Shown here: positions 1 to 7,291 of the stretch, one piece after another
How the letters are laid out: each line of letters opens with the position of its first letter
How positions within the stretch are numbered: the first letter of the stretch is position 1
Assembly (NCBI GenBank): GCA_018399515.1
Contig: JAGYOB010000111.1
Location: 1-10,495, forward strand
Direction: 5' to 3'
Length of the DNA: 10,495 nucleotides
Origin: Candidatus Nanopelagicales bacterium
Lineage (GTDB): Bacteria > Actinomycetota > Actinomycetes > S36-B12
Position numbers and translations under genes: made by a program
Notes under the pieces: model-generated
Seen by the model: only the letters and a program-made list of their open reading frames with translations
Told to the model about the DNA's origin: nothing
Databases searched by the model: none

Positions 1-64
1 CGGTTAAACATGCCCGGAACACTCATCCGCGATCGTTTTTGCCATCAGCCACGAATAGGACTCG

Positions 65-964
65 ATGACGACTCTCACACACCTGCAACGCCTGGAATCC
101 GAAAGCATCCACATCATGCGCGAGGTGGTGGCCGAAGTGGAGCGCCCCGTGATGCTCTACTCGGTCGGCAAGGATTCCGCCGTCATGCTCCACCTGGCCA
201 AGAAGGCCTTCTATCCGTCCACGCCGCCGTTTCCGCTCCTGCATGTCGACACCACCTGGAAGTTTCAGGACATGTACCGGCTGCGCGGGAAGGCGGCGCG
301 CGATGCGGGGATGGAGCTGCTCGTCCATCAAAATCCGGAGGCGCTCGAGCGCGGCATCAACCCTTTCGATCACGGCTCCTTGCACACCGATCTCTGGAAA
401 ACCGAGGGGTTGAAGCAGGCGCTCGACCAATACGGCTTCGATGCGGCCTTCGGCGGCGCACGGCGCGACGAAGAAAAGAGCCGTGCCAAGGAGCGCGTCT
501 TCTCGTTCCGCTCGGCCAATCACCGCTGGGATCCGAAGAATCAGCGCCCCGAGCTCTGGAAGCTGTACAACGCCCGCAAGGCCAAGGGTGAAAGCATCCG
601 GGTCTTTCCGCTCTCCAATTGGACGGAGCTCGACATCTGGCAATACATCCATCTCGAGCAGATCGAGATCGTCCCGCTGTATCTCAGTGCCCCGCGCCCG
701 AGCGTGGTCCGCGATGGACTTATTCTGATGGTCGATGATCACCGCTTCCCGTTGCGCGAGGGCGAAGAGGTCCGCATGCGATCGATCCGCTTCCGCACGC
801 TCGGCTGTTATCCCCTGACCGGCGCGGTCGAGAGCGAGGCCACGACCCTGACCGAGGTCATCCAGGAGATGCTGCTCACCACGACATCCGAGCGCCAGGG
901 TCGCGCCATCGACCACGACCAGTCCGCCAGCATGGAAAAGAAGAAGCAGGAGGGGTACTTCTGA
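65..964 (+). CDS. cysD: Sulfate adenylyltransferase subunit 2 (ATP sulfurylase small subunit)
   Basis: CysD catalyses the adenylyl transfer from ATP to sulfate that gives adenosine 5'-phosphosulfate (APS), the first activation step of cytosolic sulfate assimilation. It works as a complex with the GTPase CysN. The 299-aa product has the length usual for the family (about 300 aa). Residues 33-38 are SVGKDS, the CysD form of the PP-loop ATP-pyrophosphatase motif. The segment around GGARRDEEKSRAKER and the C-terminal end KKKQEGYF are also typical of CysD. The ATG at 65 is preceded by AGGA at 57-60, a slightly short spacing of 4 nt. The stop overlaps the start of cysNC by one base (TGATG), so the two are surely co-transcribed and translationally coupled. 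Bases 1-64 upstream hold only the ribosome binding site and no promoter I can recognise. Confidence 0.97.
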   Translation: MTTLTHLQRLESESIHIMREVVAEVERPVMLYSVGKDSAVMLHLAKKAFYPSTPPFPLLHVDTTWKFQDMYRLRGKAARDAGMELLVHQNPEALERGINPFDHGSLHTDLWKTEGLKQALDQYGFDAAFGGARRDEEKSRAKERVFSFRSANHRWDPKNQRPELWKLYNARKAKGESIRVFPLSNWTELDIWQYIHLEQIEIVPLYLSAPRPSVVRDGLILMVDDHRFPLREGEEVRMRSIRFRTLGCYPLTGAVESEATTLTEVIQEMLLTTTSERQGRAIDHDQSASMEKKKQEGYF

Positions 965-2871
965 TGGCCAACGACATCTACAAGACCGACGAGCTGATCG
1001 CGCAGGATATCGATGCCTATCTGGAGAAGCATCAGCACAAGACCATGCTGCGCTTCATCACCTGCGGCAGCGTGGACGACGGCAAATCGACACTCATCGG
1101 CCGGCTCCTCTACGACAGCAAGATGATCTTCGAGGACCAGTTGGCCGTGCTCGAAGCGGACTCCAAACGCGTCGGCACCCAGGGCCAGGAGATCGATTTC
1201 GCCCTGTTGGTCGACGGCTTGGCCGCCGAGCGCGAGCAGGGCATCACCATCGATGTCGCCTATCGCTTCTTCGCCACCGACCGGCGCAAATTCATCGTCG
1301 CGGACACGCCCGGCCACGAGCAATACACGCGCAACATGGTGACCGGTGCCTCGACCGCGGATCTTGCGGTCATCCTGATCGACGCACGCAAGGGCGTGCT
1401 GACCCAGACGCGGCGCCACAGCTATCTGGCCCATTTGGTCGGCATCTGCAACATCGTGCTTGCCATCAACAAGATGGATCTGGTCGATTACGATCAAGCC
1501 CGGTATGACGGCATTCTCAGTGACTACCGTACCTTCGCCGAGCAGATCGGGATCGACGGCTTCCAGGCAATCCCGATCTCGGGTCTGAAGGGCGACAACA
1601 TCACGTCCAAGAGCGACGCCACGCCCTGGTATCAAGGCCCGACCCTGCTCGAGTATCTGGAGACGGTCGAGATCGACCAGACCCGGATGATCGAGCGGCC
1701 GTTTCGCATGGCGGTGCAATGGGTCAACCGTCCGAACCTGGACTTCCGGGGCTTCTCGGGCCAGATCGCCAGCGGGCGGGTCAAGCCGGGCGACGCCGTA
1801 CGCATCCTGCCCGGCAACACCACATCCACCGTCGAGCGCATCGTCACCCTGGACGGGGATCTGGCCGAGGCCGGCGCCGGCCAATCGGTCACCCTGACCC
1901 TGGCGGACGAGATCGACTGCTCGCGCGGTCAAGTCATCACCCCGGCCGACCGGCCGCTCGAAGTCGCCGATCAGTTCGAGGCGACCATCGTCTGGATGGC
2001 TGAAGAGCCGATGATCCCGGGGCGTGCCTACATCATGAAGATCGGCACGACGCAGGCGACGGTCACGGTGACCGACGAGAAGTACCAGGTCAACGTCAAC
2101 ACCATGGCCCACGAGCCGGGCAAGACCTTGGCGCTGAACGGAATCGGGGTGTGCAACATCGCCACGAGCAAGGCGATTCCGTTCGAGCCCTATGCCGAGA
2201 ATCCGGACCAGGGCGGCTTCATCCTGATCGACCGGCTGAACAATGCGACCGTCGGCGCCGGCATGATCCATTTCGCCCTGCGACGCAGCCACAATCTGCC
2301 CTGGCAGACGATCGACGTGGACCGCACCGCCCATGCCGCCATCAAGAATCAGCAGCCGCGACTGCTCTGGCTCACCGGGCTGTCGGGCTCGGGCAAAACG
2401 ACCATCGCCAACCTCGTGGAGAAGAAGCTGCACGCCATGGGGCGGCATACCTTTCTCCTGGACGGTACCAACGTCCGTCAGGGGCTAAACAAGGATCTGG
2501 GGTTCACCGATGCCGACCGGGTCGAGAACATCCGACGCATCGGCGAGGTGGCCAAGCTGATGACCGACGCCGGGCTGATCGTCCTGACGGCCTTCATCTC
2601 GCCCTTCCGCAGCGAACGACGCATGGTCCGGCAGCTCTTCACGAAAGGCGAGTTCGTGGAGATCTTTATCGATACGCCGATTGAAGTTGCCGAGAGCCGC
2701 GATCAAAAGGGCCTTTACGAGCAGGCCCGTCGCGGCGATCTCAAGAACTTCACCGGCATCGACAGCGCCTACGAGCCGCCCGAGGCCCCGGAGATCCGCA
2801 TCGATACGACCCGGCTCTCGGCCGAGGAGGCGGCCGAGGCGATCATCGCGTCCTTGTCGATGTCGGTGTAA
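964..2871 (+). CDS. cysNC: Bifunctional sulfate adenylyltransferase subunit 1 / APS kinase (CysNC fusion)
   Basis: This is a 635-aa fusion of the CysN GTPase, which drives ATP sulfurylase, and the CysC kinase, which phosphorylates APS to PAPS. The N-terminal part is an EF-Tu-like GTPase: G1 GSVDDGKST (residues 35-43), G3 DTPGH (from 114) and G4 NKMD (169-172), followed by beta-barrel domains. The APS kinase domain begins near residue 460, with Walker A GLSGSGKT at 472-479 and the conserved stretches GFTDADRVENIRR and LKNFTGID. The family motif DGDNVRHGLN reads DGTNVRQGLN here (residues 500-509), so one conserved Asp and one His are replaced. The ATG overlaps the cysD stop and is preceded by a strong AGGAGGGG at 948-955, spaced 8 nt. 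The gene ends convergent with sbp. Confidence 0.97.
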   Translation: MANDIYKTDELIAQDIDAYLEKHQHKTMLRFITCGSVDDGKSTLIGRLLYDSKMIFEDQLAVLEADSKRVGTQGQEIDFALLVDGLAAEREQGITIDVAYRFFATDRRKFIVADTPGHEQYTRNMVTGASTADLAVILIDARKGVLTQTRRHSYLAHLVGICNIVLAINKMDLVDYDQARYDGILSDYRTFAEQIGIDGFQAIPISGLKGDNITSKSDATPWYQGPTLLEYLETVEIDQTRMIERPFRMAVQWVNRPNLDFRGFSGQIASGRVKPGDAVRILPGNTTSTVERIVTLDGDLAEAGAGQSVTLTLADEIDCSRGQVITPADRPLEVADQFEATIVWMAEEPMIPGRAYIMKIGTTQATVTVTDEKYQVNVNTMAHEPGKTLALNGIGVCNIATSKAIPFEPYAENPDQGGFILIDRLNNATVGAGMIHFALRRSHNLPWQTIDVDRTAHAAIKNQQPRLLWLTGLSGSGKTTIANLVEKKLHAMGRHTFLLDGTNVRQGLNKDLGFTDADRVENIRRIGEVAKLMTDAGLIVLTAFISPFRSERRMVRQLFTKGEFVEIFIDTPIEVAESRDQKGLYEQARRGDLKNFTGIDSAYEPPEAPEIRIDTTRLSAEEAAEAIIASLSMSV

Positions 2872-2903
2872 TCGGCGAATGCGTTGATCCGATACTGCGG
2901 CGT

Positions 2904-2987
2904 AGGTTGGGCCGAGCGGGAGCGAGGCCCAACCTCTTGTGTTGCGGTTGGCTGCGAACGCCGTGCCTCGCTTACGCTCGGCCCGAC
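2904..2987. repeat. Pair of inverted REP-like palindromes between convergent cysNC and sbp
   Basis: The arm AGGTTGGGCC (2904-2913) pairs perfectly with GGCCCAACCT (2926-2935) around a 12-nt loop. A second, degenerate copy of the same sequence lies in inverse orientation at 2965-2987; its reverse complement matches 2906-2928 at 20 of 23 positions. Two REP-like units facing each other resemble a REPIN-type arrangement. The stem is long and GC-rich but has no T-tract, so it could act as a bidirectional barrier to transcription or mRNA decay between the two converging genes. From memory, AGGTTGGGC-type repeats are abundant in purple sulfur bacteria; this was not checked. Confidence 0.75.
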
Positions 2988-2997
2988 ATGGCGTCGG

Positions 2998-4005
2998 TCA
3001 GCGAACGCTATAGATCTGATCGAAGATGCCCCCGTCGGCGAAATGTTTCTCCTGCGCGGCCTTCCAGCCGCCAAGGTCCTCGATCGTCACCATATCGACC
3101 TGGACGAACCGACCCTTGTACCGTGCCGCGACCTCGGGGTCGGTGGGGCGATAGAAGTGTTTGGCGGCAAGCTCCTGGCCCTCGGGCGAGTAGAGGAATT
3201 CCAGATAGGCCGTCGCGACCTCGCGTGTTCCCTTCTTGTCCACGGTGCGATCCACCACCGTGACCGGCGGCTCGGCGAGGATCGACAGGGATGGGACGAC
3301 GATCTCGAACTTGTCCTCGCCGAACTCATTGAGTGCGAGGAATGCCTCGTTCTCCCAGGAGAGAAAAACATCGCCGAGTTCGCGCTGCACGAAGGTGGTG
3401 GTCGAGCCGCGGGCTCCCGAATCGAGCACCGGGACATTCTTGTAGAGTCGCGCGATGTAGTCCTTCACTCGGGCCTCGTCGCCGTCGTATGCCTTCTCCG
3501 CCCAAGCCCAGCCCGCCAGATAATTCCAGCGCGCGCCGCCCGAGGTCTTGGGATTGGGCGTAATCACGGCGACCCCCTCTTTGACCAGGTCTCCCCAGTC
3601 TTTGATTCCTTTCGGATTACCCTTGCGGACCATGAAGACGATGGTCGAGGTGTAGGGCGAGCTGTTCAGGGGCAGTCGCGACTGCCAGTCGTCGGCCAGG
3701 AATCCCCGGGCTGCGATCGCATCGATGTCGTAGGCCAGCGCCAGGGTCACGACATCGGCTTCCAGCCCGTCGATGACCGCGCGCGCCTGCTTGCCGGCCC
3801 CGCCGTGCGACTGTTGAATCCTGACCTTCTCGCCGGTCTTCTCCTCCCAGTGTTTGCCGAAGGCGGGGTTGAAGTCCTGGTAGAGCTCGCGCGTAGGGTC
3901 GTAGGAGACGTTGAGCAGCGTGGTTTCGGCCTGCGCGATGCCGAGGGTCGACAGGCTCAGCGCAGCGGCGGCGAGGATGGATTTCGGGGGGAATGTGATC
4001 GTCAT
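2998..4005 (-). CDS. sbp: Periplasmic sulfate-binding protein of the sulfate ABC transporter
   Basis: This is the extracytoplasmic solute-binding protein that delivers sulfate (or thiosulfate) to the CysTWA permease. The 335-aa product matches the family length. Residues 1-26 form a signal peptide: a basic start, a hydrophobic LAAAALSLSTLGIA core and a cleavage site after AQA. The mature protein begins ETTLLNVSYDPTREL, the hallmark Sbp/CysP N-terminus. Later come SHGGAGKQ (66-73), RKGNPKG and NPKTSGGARW (151-160), the sulfate-binding family signatures. An upstream in-frame extension to 4125 is open, but the ATG at 4005 is chosen because it starts the signal peptide and has AAAGGA 7 nt before it. 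sbp is divergent from cysTWA rather than inside the operon as cysP is in enterobacteria. Whether it prefers sulfate or thiosulfate cannot be told from the sequence. Confidence 0.96.
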   Translation of the reverse strand: MTITFPPKSILAAAALSLSTLGIAQAETTLLNVSYDPTRELYQDFNPAFGKHWEEKTGEKVRIQQSHGGAGKQARAVIDGLEADVVTLALAYDIDAIAARGFLADDWQSRLPLNSSPYTSTIVFMVRKGNPKGIKDWGDLVKEGVAVITPNPKTSGGARWNYLAGWAWAEKAYDGDEARVKDYIARLYKNVPVLDSGARGSTTTFVQRELGDVFLSWENEAFLALNEFGEDKFEIVVPSLSILAEPPVTVVDRTVDKKGTREVATAYLEFLYSPEGQELAAKHFYRPTDPEVAARYKGRFVQVDMVTIEDLGGWKAAQEKHFADGGIFDQIYSVR

Positions 4006-4102
4006 GGTATGGTCCTTTTGGCTGTCGAAAAGCGATTGAGATTCGGATTGAAGCACCATCGTCGAGCCGTGCCCAATCACGAAATCCGCAAAGCTTATCG
4101 AC

Positions 4103-4188
4103 TTAAACCGCGTCCAGAGCGACATGCGCCATTTTCATTGTGCGTTTGACTTTGGAGATGTCCTCGATCTCGGTGAGACGCGGTTTAA
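4103..4188. repeat. 86-bp palindromic element with 12-bp terminal inverted repeats (copy 1)
   Basis: The element starts TTAAACCGCGTC (4103-4114) and ends with the exact inverted complement GACGCGGTTTAA (4177-4188). An internal short hairpin, GAGAT (4155-4159) with ATCTC (4167-4171), lies in its right half. Its left 52 bp match 10444-10495 at 47 of 52 positions, and the homology stops exactly at the terminal TTAAA. That makes it a dispersed, possibly mobile (MITE or REPIN-like) repeat. On the minus strand the left end reads as a short peptide tail ending HVALDAV and a stop, as does copy 2. It sits in the regulatory region between divergent sbp and cysT. Confidence 0.8.
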
Positions 4189-4200
4189 TTGCGTTCTGCG

Positions 4201-4222
4201 CGACGCGAGCGCGTTCGCGTCG
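4201..4222. repeat. GC-rich hairpin in the sbp/cysT intergenic region
   Basis: CGACGCGA (4201-4208) pairs perfectly with TCGCGTCG (4215-4222) around a 6-nt loop, 12 bp beyond the right end of the 86-bp element. There is no T-tract on either side, so it does not look like an intrinsic terminator. It may belong to the repeat or be an incidental GC-rich palindrome. Confidence 0.45.
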
Positions 4223-4290
4223 GCTCGGCCTTACGGGTATCACCGGCGGCGCAGCAGGCGCGGCTCGGCGCAATCCCGCGACAACCGCGC

Positions 4291-4309
4291 TTATCGTCAA
4301 ACCTGATAA
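4291..4309. promoter_or_regulatory. Candidate LysR-type (CysB) operator upstream of cysT
   Basis: The site reads TTATC, nine bases, GATAA: a perfect 5-bp inverted repeat containing the ATC-N9-GAT (T-N11-A) layout of LysR-family boxes. It lies in an unusually AT-rich patch, about 147 bp before the cysT start and 286 bp before the sbp start, and a 10-bp palindrome AATCATGATT (4313-4322) follows. The downstream operon encodes CysB itself, so control of the divergent sulfate-uptake genes by CysB is a reasonable inference. No convincing -35/-10 pair could be fixed. Confidence 0.45.
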
Positions 4310-4455
4310 CCAAATCATGATTCGACGGTTCCAGCGCGGTGCGTCTTGCACTAGCCTGGAGGTCTTATCCGAATCCCGAGACCCGCTGCCATGACATTGG
4401 ATTCCAGGCCCTTCGTCGATGTCGGTACCCTCGGTCCGAACCCGGTCAAGCCATA

Positions 4456-5310
4456 ATGGGCGTTGCGACCTTCTTCAACCCGACGCGCCAGACCCGCGTG
4501 CTGCCCGGCTTCGGCCTTGCACTCGGCTACACCCTGGTCTATCTATCGCTCATCGTGCTGATTCCGCTGTCGGCGGTCTTCATCAAGACGGCGACCCTGT
4601 CCTGGGGCGAGTTCTGGGCCATTATTTCCTCCCCGCGGGTGGTGGCCACCTACAAGCTTTCGTTCGGAGCGTCGCTGCTGGCGGCGGCAATCAACACGGT
4701 CTTCGGTCTGATGTTGGCTTGGGCGCTGGTTCGCTACAGCTTCCCCGGTAAGAGGCTGATCGACGCGCTGGTGGATCTGCCCTTCGCGCTGCCCACCGCG
4801 GTGGCCGGCATCGCCCTCACCGCGCTCTATGCCGGCAACGGATGGATCGGGAGCCTGCTCGCACCGCTCGGCATCAAGGTCGCCTTCACGCCGCTCGGTG
4901 TGCTGGTGGCCCTGGTGTTCATCGGCGTCCCCTTTGTGGTGCGCACCGTTCAACCCATCCTCGAAGACCTCGAGACCGAGCTGGAAGAGGCTGCGGCGAG
5001 CCTGGGCGCCAACCGCCTGCAGACCTTCACCAAGGTCCTGCTGCCGACCTTGTTGCCGGCTCTCCTGACCGGTTTCGCGCTGGCCTTTGCCCGGGCAGTC
5101 GGCGAGTACGGGTCGGTGATCTTCATCGCCGGCAACATCCCGATGGTGTCCGAGATCACGCCGCTCATCATCATCACCAAGCTCGAGCAGTACGACTATG
5201 CCGGCGCGACCGCCGTGGCGGTCGTCATGCTGGTCTTTTCCTTTCTCATGCTCTTGGCCATCAACCTGTTGCAGGCCTGGAGCGCGAAGCGGACCGGGAG
5301 GAATCGCTGA
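4456..5310 (+). CDS. cysT: Sulfate ABC transporter permease subunit CysT (CysU)
   Basis: This is one of the two inner-membrane permease subunits of the sulfate/thiosulfate importer and pairs with CysW. The 284-aa product is close to the 277 aa of the E. coli protein. It opens with the family-typical RVLPGFGLALGYTLVYLSL and carries about six hydrophobic membrane segments. The cytoplasmic EAA loop, EEAAASLGA...LLP (about residues 176-195), docks onto the CysA ATPase. The segment ARAVGEYGSVIFIAGN is diagnostic for this permease family. The ATG at 4456 is chosen because the conserved N-terminus begins just after it, although no clear Shine-Dalgarno sequence precedes it; an in-frame GTG at 4339 would add a non-conserved extension. 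The stop overlaps cysW by one base (TGATG). Confidence 0.95.
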   Translation: MGVATFFNPTRQTRVLPGFGLALGYTLVYLSLIVLIPLSAVFIKTATLSWGEFWAIISSPRVVATYKLSFGASLLAAAINTVFGLMLAWALVRYSFPGKRLIDALVDLPFALPTAVAGIALTALYAGNGWIGSLLAPLGIKVAFTPLGVLVALVFIGVPFVVRTVQPILEDLETELEEAAASLGANRLQTFTKVLLPTLLPALLTGFALAFARAVGEYGSVIFIAGNIPMVSEITPLIIITKLEQYDYAGATAVAVVMLVFSFLMLLAINLLQAWSAKRTGRNR

Positions 5311-6194
5311 TGGCTGCCGTCGGAATCGTGTACGGGCGGGGCGATGCCCGTCGTTACGAGACCAACCCTGCAACCCGCGAGACGGACTGGGTGAAGTGGC
5401 TGATCCTGACGGCGGCGCTGAGCTTTTTCCTGCTGTTCTTGCTGATGCCGCTCATCGCGGTCTTCACGGAGGCCCTGCGCAAGGGCTGGCTGACCTATCT
5501 CACGGCCATCACCGACCCGGATGCCTTGTCGTCCGTGCGGCTGACGCTGCTGGTGGCGGCCATCTCGGTGCCTCTCAATCTGGTGTTCGGGGTCGCCGCG
5601 GCTTGGGCGATCGCGAAGTTCGAGTTCCGCGGCAAGCGGTTTCTCACCACGCTCATCGATCTGCCCTTCTCGGTCTCGCCGGTGATCGCGGGCTTGATCT
5701 TCGTCCTGCTGTTCGGTGCCCACGGATGGTTCGGCGCCTGGCTGTTCGAGCATGACATCAAGATCATCTTTGCCGTCCCCGGGATCGTTCTGGCGACCGT
5801 GTTCATCACGGTTCCCTTCGTCGCCCGCGAGCTGATCCCTTTGATGGAGGCGCAGGGTCGCGAGGAAGAAGAGGCGGCGGTCGTGCTCGGCGCCTCAGGC
5901 TTCCAGGCATTTTGGCGGGTGACGCTCCCCAACATCAAATGGGGCCTGCTCTACGGCGTGATCCTGTGCAACGCCCGTGCGATGGGCGAGTTCGGTGCGG
6001 TGAGCGTCGTCTCCGGCCATATTCGCGGCCAGACCAACACCATGCCCCTGCACGTCGAGATCCTCTACAACGAATACAATTTCGCCGCGGCCTTCGCCGT
6101 GGCCTCGCTGTTGGCGCTGCTGGCGCTGGTGACCCTGGCGCTGAAGACCTTCATCGAGTGGAAGGTCGAGCGAGGCATGCGGGACACCGTCTAA
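5310..6194 (+). CDS. cysW: Sulfate ABC transporter permease subunit CysW
   Basis: This is the second inner-membrane permease subunit of the sulfate importer, partner of CysT. The 294-aa product has a cytoplasmic N-terminal stretch of about 25 residues, then hydrophobic segments beginning WLILTAALSFFLLFLLMPL. The EAA loop EEEEAAVVLGA...TLPNIKWG lies near residues 185-206. NARAMGEFGAVSVVSGHIRG and the segment LPLHVEILYNEY-like MPLHVEILYNEYNF are typical of CysW. The ATG overlaps the cysT stop and is preceded by GGGAGGAA (5296-5303), so translation is coupled. Only 10 bases separate it from cysA. Confidence 0.96.
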   Translation: MAAVGIVYGRGDARRYETNPATRETDWVKWLILTAALSFFLLFLLMPLIAVFTEALRKGWLTYLTAITDPDALSSVRLTLLVAAISVPLNLVFGVAAAWAIAKFEFRGKRFLTTLIDLPFSVSPVIAGLIFVLLFGAHGWFGAWLFEHDIKIIFAVPGIVLATVFITVPFVARELIPLMEAQGREEEEAAVVLGASGFQAFWRVTLPNIKWGLLYGVILCNARAMGEFGAVSVVSGHIRGQTNTMPLHVEILYNEYNFAAAFAVASLLALLALVTLALKTFIEWKVERGMRDTV

Positions 6195-6204
6195 GGACCT
6201 ACCC

Positions 6205-7290
6205 ATGAGCATCCAAGTCAAAGAGATTCATAAGCAATTCGGCGCGTTCGTCGCGCTGGATCAAGTGTCGCTCGATTTCCCGACCGGTGCCTTGACGGCG
6301 CTGCTGGGACCTTCGGGGTGCGGCAAGACCACGCTGTTGCGCGTCATCGCGGGCCTGGAGACAGCCGACTCCGGCCGCGTCATCCTGGAGGGCGAGGATG
6401 CCTCCGACACCCATGTGCGCCAACGCCGGGTCGGGTTCGTCTTCCAGCACTATGCGCTCTTTCGTCACATGACCGTGCTCGAGAACGTCGCCTTCGGGCT
6501 GCGCGTGAAGCCGCGGCGCGAACGTCCCGACGACGCCGAGATTCGCCGGCGGGTCCATCGCCTGCTCGATCTGGTCCAGCTCGACGCGCTGGCCGAGCGC
6601 TTCCCCTCGCAGTTGTCCGGCGGTCAGCGCCAGCGCGTCGCGCTGGCCCGCGCCTTGGCCGTCGAGCCGCGCGTGCTGCTGCTCGACGAGCCGTTCGGTG
6701 CGCTCGATGCCCAGGTGCGCAAAGAGCTGCGCCGCTGGCTGAGGCGATTGCACGACGAGCTGCAGGTGACCTCGATCTTCGTGACGCACGACCAGGAAGA
6801 GGCCCTCGAGGTGGCGGATCGGGTGGTCCTGATGAACCGTGGTCGCGTCGAGCAGGTCGACACCCCGACCGAGGTCTACGAGCGCCCGGCAACCCCCTTC
6901 GTGTACGGATTTCTCGGCGCGGTCAATGTCTTTCACGGACGCATCGAAGGGCCGCATCTGCGTGTCGGCGAGGCGACCCTGCCGCACGAGCAGACACAGG
7001 TGATCCACGGTGCCGAAGCGGTGGCGTTCTCGCGCCCCCATGAGCTGAGGATCGTGACCGATCCGGACACGCCGCACGGAGTCGCGGCCGTCGTGGAGCG
7101 CGTCCTGACCTTCGGTGCCGATGTCCGGGTAGAGCTCGACAGTCTGCCGGGTGCCGCACTACGCGGAGAGCCTGCGCATTACGAGGTCGTCATGCCGCGT
7201 GCGCAGGTCGACGCCTTGGCGCTGACCCGCGGGCAACGGGTGCGGCTGGTCCCGTCCCAGATTCGCGTCTTCCCGAGTCAGGCGGCCTGA
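6205..7290 (+). CDS. cysA: Sulfate/thiosulfate ABC transporter ATP-binding protein CysA
   Basis: This cytoplasmic ATPase energises the CysTW permease. The 361-aa product shows every ABC motif: Walker A GPSGCGKTT (35-43), Q-loop FQHYALF (Gln81), signature LSGGQ (137-141), Walker B VLLLDEP (157-163), D-loop GALD and H-loop His195 in FVTHDQEEA. The C-terminal 120 residues form the regulatory/TOBE-like domain usual for CysA, including FSRPHELRI. The ATG at 6205 has AAGGA (6193-6197), which overlaps the cysW stop, at a spacing of 7 nt. cysB starts one base after the stop, so cysT, cysW, cysA and cysB form a single transcription unit. Confidence 0.97.
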   Translation: MSIQVKEIHKQFGAFVALDQVSLDFPTGALTALLGPSGCGKTTLLRVIAGLETADSGRVILEGEDASDTHVRQRRVGFVFQHYALFRHMTVLENVAFGLRVKPRRERPDDAEIRRRVHRLLDLVQLDALAERFPSQLSGGQRQRVALARALAVEPRVLLLDEPFGALDAQVRKELRRWLRRLHDELQVTSIFVTHDQEEALEVADRVVLMNRGRVEQVDTPTEVYERPATPFVYGFLGAVNVFHGRIEGPHLRVGEATLPHEQTQVIHGAEAVAFSRPHELRIVTDPDTPHGVAAVVERVLTFGADVRVELDSLPGAALRGEPAHYEVVMPRAQVDALALTRGQRVRLVPSQIRVFPSQAA

Positions 7291-7291
7291 G

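Noticed and set aside
1..10. CGGTTAAAC at the window start resembles the bases around the repeat terminus at 10441-10449
   Set aside because: The match covers only nine bases and does not continue into the rest of the repeat.
808..2448. Long open frame of 546 codons on the minus strand
   Set aside because: It is the antisense shadow of cysD and cysNC, kept open by high GC content; its composition is not protein-like.
2884..4149. Plus-strand open frame of 421 codons
   Set aside because: It lies antisense to sbp, which has clear family motifs, a signal peptide and a ribosome binding site.
4103..4318. Minus-strand frame of about 72-82 aa (hydrophobic start MIWLSGLTISAVVAGL, ending in the repeat)
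   Set aside because: Its codon use at the start is unlike the neighbours, the ribosome binding site is weak, it fills a divergent promoter region, and its C-terminus is encoded by the dispersed repeat. I cannot support it as a gene.
4339..4455. Upstream GTG start for cysT, adding 39 residues
   Set aside because: The extension has no resemblance to CysT N-termini and no ribosome binding site; the conserved sequence starts just after the ATG at 4456.
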